5,935 nucleotides of DNA, from positions 1 through 5,935 of the forward strand of contig JAEOTJ010000183.1 in assembly GCA_016839905.1 (NCBI GenBank), written 5' to 3'. The notes under the pieces were generated by a model. It was not told the origin of the DNA, did not search any database, and saw nothing but the letters and a program-made list of their open reading frames with translations. Source of the DNA: Promethearchaeota archaeon (GTDB lineage Archaea > Asgardarchaeota > Lokiarchaeia > Sigynarchaeales > SOKP01). Below, piece after piece: positions 1-5,935 of this stretch (position 1 is the stretch's first letter; every line of letters starts with the position of its first letter). Position numbers and translations under genes: made by a program.

Positions 1-33
1 CAAATTTAAGCTTAGCACTTAGGAGAAATACGA

Positions 34-175
34 TTTAGCCAATATTTCACGAAATTTAGATGTTTTTGCCGAATGCCGACGAATTAGTGGACGCCACGCG
101 TAAACACTTTTGGCGTATGCCGACAAACTAGAAAACATCAAGTTTAAGTATTTTTGTCGATGAAGGTAAATTAAA
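34..175. repeat. Degenerate short direct repeats, two units 44 bp apart
   Basis: Bases 64-87 and 108-131 match at 20 of 24 positions and share the exact core ATGCCGAC. They begin exactly 44 bases apart. A weaker third copy begins at 152, again 44 bases on (TTTTGTCGATGAAGGTAAAT), and a still weaker one may begin at 34. The spacing is not a multiple of three, so this is repetition at DNA level rather than a repeated peptide. The units coincide with the local GC rise. Function is unknown; they could be a decayed dispersed repeat or binding sites. Only the first two units are secure. Confidence 0.5.
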
Positions 176-199
176 AATTATCAATTTTTTTAAAAAAAA
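163..199 (+). repeat. Left arm of 37-38 bp inverted repeat flanking the gene pair
   Basis: The arm begins with the 20-base core AAGGTAAATTAAAAATTATC, followed by AA, seven T and eight A. The reverse complement of 5791-5828 has the same core, then one extra G, then the same AA, T7 and A8. That gives 37 matched bases with one single-base indel. Each arm has a small internal dyad (AAAAATT / AATTTTT) whose loop contains the indel. The A8 end faces the gene pair on both sides. Similarity is not evident beyond either end of the arm. No clear target-site duplication is seen next to it. Confidence 0.8.
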
Positions 200-276
200 C
201 TTTATCCAATTTAATATAGGAATTTTTATTATACATAAGATTATATAATGAATTTATTAATATTTTTATAGCTTAA

Positions 277-286
277 TTTATATTTT
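277..286 (+). promoter_or_regulatory. Possible archaeal TATA box for the operon
   Basis: TTTATATTTT lies about 42 bases before the start codon of the large gene. A TATA box here would place the transcript start near 305-312 and give a short leader holding the ribosome binding site. The whole stretch 200-310 is so A/T-rich that other TATA-like words occur (for example TTATATAAT at 241-249), and no distinct BRE is visible. The choice is tentative. Confidence 0.3.
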
Positions 287-316
287 GTAAGATAGTATTT
301 ATTTATTTTATAAGAG

Positions 317-321
317 AAGGA
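317..321 (+). promoter_or_regulatory. Modest Shine-Dalgarno site of the large gene
   Basis: AAGGA (within AGAAGGAA) sits six bases before the ATG at 328. It supports this start over the in-frame ATG codons at residues 14 and 15, which lie inside the hydrophobic signal segment. It is clearly weaker than the site of the second gene. Confidence 0.55.
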
Positions 322-327
322 ATAAAA

Positions 328-3300
328 ATGGTTAAAAATAAAAAAAAAAAAAATTCATTGCTATTTATGATGATTTTAATACTGACAAGTATTAATATGT
401 TCATTTTAACAAATTTTTCTAATTTATCATCAAGCTCAAATAATATAATAAGAATAGATGATGACGTTGAATTAGAATCTAATCCTATCAATACGCCTAA
501 ATCATCAATGATGGGTACGCATTCATGGTGGGATCCGAATTGGCCCTATAGAATATTAATAAATGTTACTAATCAAGAAAGTGTTGATTTAAAAAATTAT
601 GGAGTAAGCGTAGTCTTTCCTTATGGTACAACCTATTCTGGTAAAGTTAATAACACGCTAAAAGATATCAGAATCATTGAAAATGAAAACGGAAACAACT
701 ATGAAAGAAATTTCTTCATATTTCAAGACTTTCCTAATCCTAATGAAGCCACCATTTATTTTAACACGAATATTTCCGCTTCAGCAACAGAGACAGATAC
801 ATATATATACTTTGGAAATATGGGTGTTGAAACTACAGCTGTACAGAATGGCCTTGGTTTAGTGAAAAATGGAGATTTTGAATATATTCCTTTAGGAGAA
901 GATCCTATAGGTACTCCTGAAATTTCGAAATACTCATATGATCCTGTTGGATGGAATTGGTCTCATAACGTACCAGATAATATCATCCCGTGGGGGGATG
1001 TAACTGGTGATGATACAACCTATCAGGGTGTAAGCGATCCTAGTAGTAATTGGCAAAATTGTTTAGTTGATGCTTCAAAGGCGCAAAATCAAGTTCAATT
1101 AAGGGGGACATATAGTTATAAATGGGGTACTAATAGAACCTTAGTCCCTGAGGATAAAGGAAACATTCCTATTCCAGGAAATGATGATTATAATGGTGTT
1201 CTATATAGCAATCCTTTTGTTGTTCCAATTGTAGGTGATGGTAATCCTTCGGTTGATAAAATATATCTTCATCTTTGGCGAAATATTAGAGCTTGTAGTT
1301 TTGAATACAAAACAAATAATGATAATATTGATGGATATTTCCTAAGGATTATAAATGCTTCTGCGGGAATTTCTGATATAGATAATGAAATAATGCTTGG
1401 TAATTATCTAGAACTTTTCATAGGAACAGGATCTAATAGTCTAGGAGATACATTACGAAATTTTACTAGTGGAACAGAGGGTAATACCATAAGTACTTTT
1501 GCAGGTGATATAAGTGGTGAAATCGTTTTCGATTTAAGCAATTATATGGGAGAGAATATCTCATTAGAAATTGGAATGATTGGGGATGAGGGAGATATTA
1601 ATGAGGATATCGCATTTGGTCAAATAGATCAAGTATATTTCACATATCAAGTAGATACTGAATTAAATGATTACCAAGAGCAAACAACTAATATAAAAGT
1701 CATTACCAGAGATATAGATGGAAATATCGTTCCAAACGCAGAAGTATCCCTAGTGCAAAATAATGCTCCTAAAACAACCCAAACTACTGACGACACTGGA
1801 GAATATGAATTTACAAGTCAAAGCTTTGGAATATACAATTTCACAGTTAATTATACCTTTGCTCCTGGTGTAGAACAAGTTGTTTTTAATAGTACTGAAG
1901 CTAACTTTGGAACTAGTTTATATAATATATACAATGCAACAGATGTATCTGAAACTTATGTTTTATATTTAGACATTTGGACTATTAATTTTGAAATTGT
2001 AGATTGGGACGATGAACCTTTAGATGATGGATATATTAAAGTCTATAACCAAGAAGGTGGTAATTTGTTGAAGACGATACAGCTTGTTAATGGAAGCGCA
2101 GAATTTCGTTGTAGAAATGACATAAAATATTTTTATGAAGTTTATTTTGACAATAGCAACTATGTCATAAATGATATTTTATTGAATAAAAGTAATATAT
2201 ACAGATCTGACTATGAAGCGACCTCCAGGAATCTACATCATACTTTTATAGTGAATGAAACAAATATTGGTTCAGGAAGTTTCTATAAAGTTTCTGAACG
2301 AATATATACAAACGGTTCAACTAAGGATTTTAGCATAAAAAAGTTAATAAAAGCTAATATAACACTTTCAAATATGGCTGATCAAATTGATAACCTAACT
2401 ATCTATTATATTGATGAGGATAATAAGACTATTAACAATAAGATTTACGAAAATCTGACTTATTCTGGAGAACAATCTGATTTTATTTCATTGGATATAA
2501 GGCTTGCAGATAATGATAAGTTAAAGAATGAAAAATTCGATGCTTATGGGTTATTAATAATAGTTGAAGGTCAAAATAGTACAACGTGTAATGGGATAAT
2601 TAATATTGATACTGTAGAAAAATGCCATATCAATAATAAAACAGCATTGTCTAAAATGCATATTCGCATTGTTAATATTGTTGACTTTATACATTACCCT
2701 GTTTATCCTGTTAGCGTTATAATAACGAATAGCACCAATTCAGTAACGACATTAACGACCTATGATGATGGATGGGCATCTCATGATTCAGATATATATA
2801 AACCATTTATTTACTTAATTGGATCCCAATATAATATCTCTTTAAAAAGATTTGGGGAAGATAAACTATTTAAAGTAAATTATACCGCTCCTTCACAGTG
2901 GATGCCAAATGTTACAGTCGGTGAAATGAATATCACGCTTAATGAGAATTCGACTATTTTTCTTTACATTGATATGTCAGGTGCTCCAGTCGATCCAGAA
3001 ACTCAAATTGAAGAAATATCATCAACTACTTTTGTAACTTGGGGAGAGAATGTGACTATTATTGTAAATGCATCTTATAGTCCAGATGGTGATCCTCCTT
3101 GGACTCTCCTTACGGATCCTGGAACACTTCAATGTTCTGTAAAAAGTTGGACTACTGGGGATACATTTTTAACAGAACAAATGGCACCTGCAGCAGGAAA
3201 TGATAATTATTCAATAACAATAGATTCAAGTCGGCTATTGGCTGGAGATGACTTTGAAGAATATTGGTTTATAATTTCCGGTACTTTCTCGGGATATCAG

Positions 3301-4683
3301 GATCCAGAATCCTTATATGTTGAAGGTAAAATTTTGACAAAGATAACAACACTAAACTTGGTTGATTATAATACTCATCAAGTTATATCAGAAATTTCTA
3401 AGGAATATAATGAAATAGTTAATGTTACAGTTCATTACTTTAACAGCTCAAGCATCCCATTACTTGATGCAACAATCACTTTCGATTGGCTTGCACTTCC
3501 CCTAAAAACCTTGAATGTAGATCCATTGAATGATAGTTATTATTATATTACAATTAATACCTCAGAAGCTGCTCAAGGTGATGATGAGAAAGGTATTGGA
3601 GATAAAGTTGTAACAATAGAAGCATCACTTGATAATTACACATCGCAAACACTTATATTCAATATTGATGTTCTTGAAAGACCAACAACTCTTAATGGAG
3701 ACAACGGAACATTATATATTAATAAAAGAATTTGGGTGGAAGATCCTTACAATTTTAGTTTAACTTATGAAGATGTATTAAGTGAGAAAAATATCACTGG
3801 AGAATTTGATACTTTAACTTATACTTGGTTCGAATTAGATGAAAATAGAGAGATTATTACAGGAAAAGAGGGTATGGGTACATTAATACAAAACTTAGAT
3901 GATACTCTAACATTGGATTTTGACACTGAAATAAGACCTATTGGTTATTATCAACTTATTATCAGTATCCATAAAGTAAATTATGAAGTAAAAAATGCTC
4001 TCATTTATATTGAAATTAAACTAAGAGAATTAGAATTTGATTTAGAGGCTACCAATCTTGATGGTTCTCAAATATCTATAGTTCAAGGAAATGATGTTAA
4101 TTTTGAAATAAATTTAGTTGATACGACTCGGAATATACCATTAACTAATGCAGTAGTCAAACTTGAAATTAGGGATAAGGAATATATTTTAGAAGAGCAA
4201 TCTCAAGGTGTTTATAAATTGACTTTTAAAACAGAAGATATTGATGCTTTCTTCGCTACTCAGACATTTACGGGTAAAATCATAATTGAAAAAGATAATT
4301 TTACCTCCCAAGAATTTAGTATTACAATAAACGTGTTAATGGAAGAAATCTTTTCAGGGATGCCTAGTTTTTACTTTTTTCTTCTCATTTTCTCGATAGT
4401 AGGTATTGTCGGAAGTCTCGTAAGTTATAGAGTAATTCAACAAGCAAGAATCCCTAAATTTATTAAAAAAATTAGAAAGGTTAAGAATTCAATAAAGTCG
4501 AATAAACCTATTACAGAATCTCTATCAATTCCAACTAAAGAAAAAATGATATTTGATTTATTTGGAAATGAATGGGAAGAAATAGGTCTTTCACTCGGAG
4601 ATGTTTTAGGGATAGACAAATTGAAATCTAACAATTTAAAAATAAAAGATCAAAATTTTAAAAAAGGAGGTGAATCATTTTAA
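328..4683 (+). CDS. Giant membrane-anchored surface protein, DUF2341-like and multi-Ig
   Basis: This 1451-residue protein is predicted to be a cell-surface receptor or adhesin. Seen in the sequence: a lysine-rich start (KNKKKK) and a hydrophobic segment at 10-30, which form a signal peptide or anchor. A DUF2341-like module spans about 65-165, opening with WWDPNWPYR and closing with YIYFGN. A jelly-roll-like region at about 176-443 begins with the NGDFE motif (181-185) common at the edge of carbohydrate-binding modules. Carboxypeptidase-regulatory-like beta-sandwiches lie near 453-545, 551-630 and 777-890. Ig-like sandwiches lie near 892-1003, 1004-1118, 1119-1231 and 1232-1339; the second and fourth share an IPL-x-x-A motif. 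A membrane helix (about 1347-1367) is followed by a basic 84-residue cytoplasmic tail. About forty N-X-S/T sequons lie between residue 65 and the helix and none in the tail, which supports the topology. No catalytic motif is visible. The ligand is unknown, and domain borders are estimates by eye. The gene overlaps the next by one base. Confidence 0.9.
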   Translation: MVKNKKKKNSLLFMMILILTSINMFILTNFSNLSSSSNNIIRIDDDVELESNPINTPKSSMMGTHSWWDPNWPYRILINVTNQESVDLKNYGVSVVFPYGTTYSGKVNNTLKDIRIIENENGNNYERNFFIFQDFPNPNEATIYFNTNISASATETDTYIYFGNMGVETTAVQNGLGLVKNGDFEYIPLGEDPIGTPEISKYSYDPVGWNWSHNVPDNIIPWGDVTGDDTTYQGVSDPSSNWQNCLVDASKAQNQVQLRGTYSYKWGTNRTLVPEDKGNIPIPGNDDYNGVLYSNPFVVPIVGDGNPSVDKIYLHLWRNIRACSFEYKTNNDNIDGYFLRIINASAGISDIDNEIMLGNYLELFIGTGSNSLGDTLRNFTSGTEGNTISTFAGDISGEIVFDLSNYMGENISLEIGMIGDEGDINEDIAFGQIDQVYFTYQVDTELNDYQEQTTNIKVITRDIDGNIVPNAEVSLVQNNAPKTTQTTDDTGEYEFTSQSFGIYNFTVNYTFAPGVEQVVFNSTEANFGTSLYNIYNATDVSETYVLYLDIWTINFEIVDWDDEPLDDGYIKVYNQEGGNLLKTIQLVNGSAEFRCRNDIKYFYEVYFDNSNYVINDILLNKSNIYRSDYEATSRNLHHTFIVNETNIGSGSFYKVSERIYTNGSTKDFSIKKLIKANITLSNMADQIDNLTIYYIDEDNKTINNKIYENLTYSGEQSDFISLDIRLADNDKLKNEKFDAYGLLIIVEGQNSTTCNGIINIDTVEKCHINNKTALSKMHIRIVNIVDFIHYPVYPVSVIITNSTNSVTTLTTYDDGWASHDSDIYKPFIYLIGSQYNISLKRFGEDKLFKVNYTAPSQWMPNVTVGEMNITLNENSTIFLYIDMSGAPVDPETQIEEISSTTFVTWGENVTIIVNASYSPDGDPPWTLLTDPGTLQCSVKSWTTGDTFLTEQMAPAAGNDNYSITIDSSRLLAGDDFEEYWFIISGTFSGYQDPESLYVEGKILTKITTLNLVDYNTHQVISEISKEYNEIVNVTVHYFNSSSIPLLDATITFDWLALPLKTLNVDPLNDSYYYITINTSEAAQGDDEKGIGDKVVTIEASLDNYTSQTLIFNIDVLERPTTLNGDNGTLYINKRIWVEDPYNFSLTYEDVLSEKNITGEFDTLTYTWFELDENREIITGKEGMGTLIQNLDDTLTLDFDTEIRPIGYYQLIISIHKVNYEVKNALIYIEIKLRELEFDLEATNLDGSQISIVQGNDVNFEINLVDTTRNIPLTNAVVKLEIRDKEYILEEQSQGVYKLTFKTEDIDAFFATQTFTGKIIIEKDNFTSQEFSITINVLMEEIFSGMPSFYFFLLIFSIVGIVGSLVSYRVIQQARIPKFIKKIRKVKNSIKSNKPITESLSIPTKEKMIFDLFGNEWEEIGLSLGDVLGIDKLKSNNLKIKDQNFKKGGESF
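340..353 (+). repeat. A14 homopolymer inside codons 5-9 of the surface protein
   Basis: Fourteen consecutive A residues encode four lysines and part of an asparagine just before the signal segment. A single-base change in length would destroy the frame of the large protein, so the tract is a possible slippage site or an error-prone point in sequencing. The frame as given is intact. Confidence 0.85.
4666..4673 (+). promoter_or_regulatory. Strong Shine-Dalgarno site overlapping the end of the large gene
   Basis: GGAGGTGA, preceded by a run of A, is an almost full complement of the 3' end of archaeal 16S rRNA. It ends nine bases before the ATG at 4683. It is read as Gly-Gly-Glu in the last codons of the surface protein. 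It decides the start of the second gene over later in-frame ATGs at residues 5 and 8. Confidence 0.85.
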
Positions 4684-5783
4684 TGCCAATTGGAATGATC
4701 ATAATGCGCTGGGATTTTAGGACAAGTACTGAAATATTAATAAAATATCCTGATGAGATAAACATTTCTGATGAGACATTAATGCAAATATATGCGGCTC
4801 ATGAATATTCTGGAGATACTGGAATGATTAGTTTAATGGTTGGACATCTAAATATTGCATCATATTATACAGGTGGAGAAAATTCAATATATGTAATACT
4901 AATACTAAGTATAGAGGAGGATGCAGATTCATTTGAAAGTGGATTATCCGATATTTCTCGTGTAATACTTAATAATTATGAAAGCGAAGCTTATCTTGAG
5001 ATGACCCCTTTTCTTTTTAGACGTTTATCAACATACCCCTACTTAAACCTTGAGCAAACTCTAGCAATTAAATATAATGATGAAATAAATAGAATGATAA
5101 TAAATAGGTTACAAAATGAAGGGGTTGTTTCTAAGTCTGAATTAGCAATATGGTTGAAAGACAAATATAGAGGATTTGTTTTTAACATAGATGTAATTCT
5201 TATTGAGTTAATTAAAAAGGAAATCTTAAAAGAAGCATCAGTAAAGGGAATGCCTTCAGAGATATTGTTTCTTATTAATGATATTTTTATGATAAGGAGA
5301 CCACCAATTAAGCTAATCCAAAATCCCATAGAAATGGGGCTTCCTGAACAATTCTTAGAAGATTATAAAATCGAAATCAAAGATTTCTTTAAGGACTATC
5401 GACCATCCGAAGAAGATAATCTTAGAGTACTAGAACTCATTATTGATCCTCAAGTCTATGAAATCCTTAAATTACTAAGGACAGCAATTGTAACAAAAAA
5501 CGTATTATTAAAACTTAAGAAAAAAGGAGTAGATGATCTCGACGAAGGATTAAAGAAGTTATGGAATAATAAGATGATACAAATCTTTCAACGTAAAGAT
5601 AAAATTGAATATTATGCGTTGATTTCTGATTTCACGATTTCATTAATATATCCAAAATATATTCTAAACACGATCATATCCCAATATGATGTTAAATCCA
5701 AATCTCATGGGGTTCTAATCGAGTATCTTAATGTGCTTGAAAATTCATATCGTCCTTCCAAGGTTAAAACTAAAAACAAATAA
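4683..5783 (+). CDS. Longin-like domain protein with tandem winged helices
   Basis: This 366-residue protein is predicted to be cytosolic, with no signal peptide or membrane helix. Residues 1-100 show the order strand (GMIIMRW, 4-10), strand (TEILIKYP, 16-23), helix (30-42), strand (MISLMVG, 48-54), strand (NIASYY, 57-62), strand (SIYVILIL, 68-75), helix (82-99). This fits a longin/profilin-like fold of the kind abundant in Asgard archaea. Residues about 131-208 and 256-326 look like two winged-helix units, the second ArsR-like in style (helical EILKLLR, recognition-helix-like DEGLKKLW, wing, then YYALISD). The C-terminal end is basic. The ATG overlaps the preceding stop codon (TAATG), so the two genes are very likely co-transcribed and translationally coupled. 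Role is inferred: an adaptor or regulator acting with the tail of the surface protein. The winged helices could bind DNA or, as in ESCRT-II subunits, proteins. Fold assignments are by eye; no gene name is justified. Confidence 0.9.
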   Translation: MPIGMIIMRWDFRTSTEILIKYPDEINISDETLMQIYAAHEYSGDTGMISLMVGHLNIASYYTGGENSIYVILILSIEEDADSFESGLSDISRVILNNYESEAYLEMTPFLFRRLSTYPYLNLEQTLAIKYNDEINRMIINRLQNEGVVSKSELAIWLKDKYRGFVFNIDVILIELIKKEILKEASVKGMPSEILFLINDIFMIRRPPIKLIQNPIEMGLPEQFLEDYKIEIKDFFKDYRPSEEDNLRVLELIIDPQVYEILKLLRTAIVTKNVLLKLKKKGVDDLDEGLKKLWNNKMIQIFQRKDKIEYYALISDFTISLIYPKYILNTIISQYDVKSKSHGVLIEYLNVLENSYRPSKVKTKNK

Positions 5784-5798
5784 TTTTTTATTTTTTTT
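5784..5798 (+). terminator. Oligo-T transcription terminator
   Basis: The stop codon is followed directly by T6, a single A, then T8, which is the usual form of an archaeal intrinsic terminator without a GC-rich hairpin. The next A7 gives a T run on the other strand, so the site could end transcription from both sides. Another T7 run lies at 5831-5837. Confidence 0.6.
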
Positions 5799-5828
5799 AA
5801 AAAAATTCGATAATTTTTAATTTACCTT
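5791..5828 (-). repeat. Right arm of the inverted repeat flanking the gene pair
   Basis: Read on the minus strand this repeats the left arm (163-199) over its whole length, with one extra G after the 20-base core. It starts eight bases past the stop codon of the second gene and its T8 is part of the terminator. The AT-rich parts alone could recur by chance, but the core, with its AAGGT and terminal ATC, is not simple sequence. The two arms enclose both genes and about 130 bases of leader. Confidence 0.8.
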
Positions 5829-5887
5829 TCTTTTTTTAAATCTTCAATCACCTTTAAACTTTAATCCGACATTATTTTTTCATTTTC

Positions 5888-5935
5888 TTACTTCACGTTA
5901 AAAACTTGTACGAGGATTTGTGGAGCATCTGAGGA
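5888..5935 (-). CDS. Possible C-terminal end of a convergent gene, cut by window edge
   Basis: On the minus strand one frame is open from the right edge for 15 codons and ends in TAA at 5888-5890, ending in LVQVFNVK. The other two minus frames close earlier. Base composition here rises to about 42% G+C, against about 20% in the adjoining 5784-5890, as expected when crossing into a gene. Fifteen codons are far too few to identify a product, and a plus-strand frame is also open here without an ATG. The call is tentative. Confidence 0.25.
   Translation of the reverse strand, partial: SSDAPQILVQVFNVK

Larger units (their letters stand above)
1..327. other. Upstream intergenic region, no convincing gene
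   Basis: All three plus-strand frames close within the first 38 bases, so at most a few terminal codons of an upstream gene could be present. Bases 61-130 are close to half G+C, against about 30% on either side, and 200-310 is nearly pure A/T. The GC-richer patch is open in two short frames. One is plus-strand 60-131 (23 codons from ATG). The other is minus-strand 138-19 (39 codons from ATG, open without a start back to 177). Neither has a visible Shine-Dalgarno site, and the patch is built of imperfect DNA repeats in different frames, so neither is called as a gene. The right half holds one inverted-repeat arm and the probable promoter of the large gene. Confidence 0.6.

Noticed and set aside
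64..131. Possible short CRISPR array from the 44-base repeat spacing
   Set aside because: Only two reasonable units with four mismatches, about 20-base gaps, and no cas genes in the window; true arrays have near-identical repeats and longer spacers.
303..491. 62-codon minus-strand open frame over the start of the surface gene
   Set aside because: It is the antisense of the poly-lysine and signal-peptide codons; its hydrophobic look follows from the complementary A/T-rich codons.
4437..4634. 65-codon minus-strand open frame over the cytoplasmic tail region
   Set aside because: Antisense of the well-patterned tail of the large protein, with no separate signals.
5039..5329. 96-codon minus-strand open frame inside the second gene
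   Set aside because: It lies wholly opposite a well-formed coding region with its own strong ribosome site and shows no promoter or ribosome site of its own; it is a shadow frame.
163..5828. A conventional insertion sequence bounded by the inverted repeats
   Set aside because: No transposase-like protein is encoded between the arms and no flanking target duplication is visible, so only the weaker cassette hypothesis is kept.
5925..5935. GAGGA at the very right edge as a Shine-Dalgarno site for a plus-strand gene
   Set aside because: The start codon would lie outside the window and the same bases read well as the end of a convergent minus-strand gene; it cannot be supported either way.

Overview
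The window is AT-rich (roughly 70% A+T, higher between genes) and carries two complete plus-strand genes that look like one operon. No rRNA, tRNA or CRISPR is visible. The organism is most likely an Asgard archaeon of the Lokiarchaeia type. This rests on protein style and recall, not on a search. The first gene encodes a very large, asparagine-rich, sequon-rich surface protein with one C-terminal membrane anchor and a basic cytoplasmic tail. The second encodes a small cytosolic protein with a longin-like N-terminal domain. A-tract and T-tract intergenic regions and a strong Shine-Dalgarno site also fit an archaeon.

Layout: 1-327 holds no convincing gene. It contains a local GC-richer patch (about 60-131) made of degenerate short repeats, one arm of a long inverted repeat (163-199), then a very AT-rich leader with a possible TATA box and a modest ribosome binding site. 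328-4683 is the 1451-residue membrane-anchored surface protein: signal peptide, DUF2341-like domain, jelly-roll-like region, several carboxypeptidase-regulatory-like and Ig-like beta-sandwiches, one membrane helix and an 84-residue cytoplasmic tail. 4683-5783 is a 366-residue protein with a longin/profilin-like domain and two predicted winged helices. It starts on the last base of the first gene's stop codon and has a near-perfect Shine-Dalgarno site inside the end of the first gene. 5784-5935 holds T-rich termination signals, the second arm of the inverted repeat (5791-5828), and possibly the last codons of a convergent gene.

Working model (inference): an extracellular sensor or adhesin whose cytoplasmic tail is served by the co-translated cytosolic longin/winged-helix protein, forming a surface-to-cytosol signalling or trafficking pair. 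The gene pair is bracketed almost exactly by a 37-38 bp inverted repeat with an exact 20-base core. This is the most unexpected non-coding signal in the window. It may mark the pair as a mobile or exchangeable cassette, or it may be a dispersed terminator-like element.
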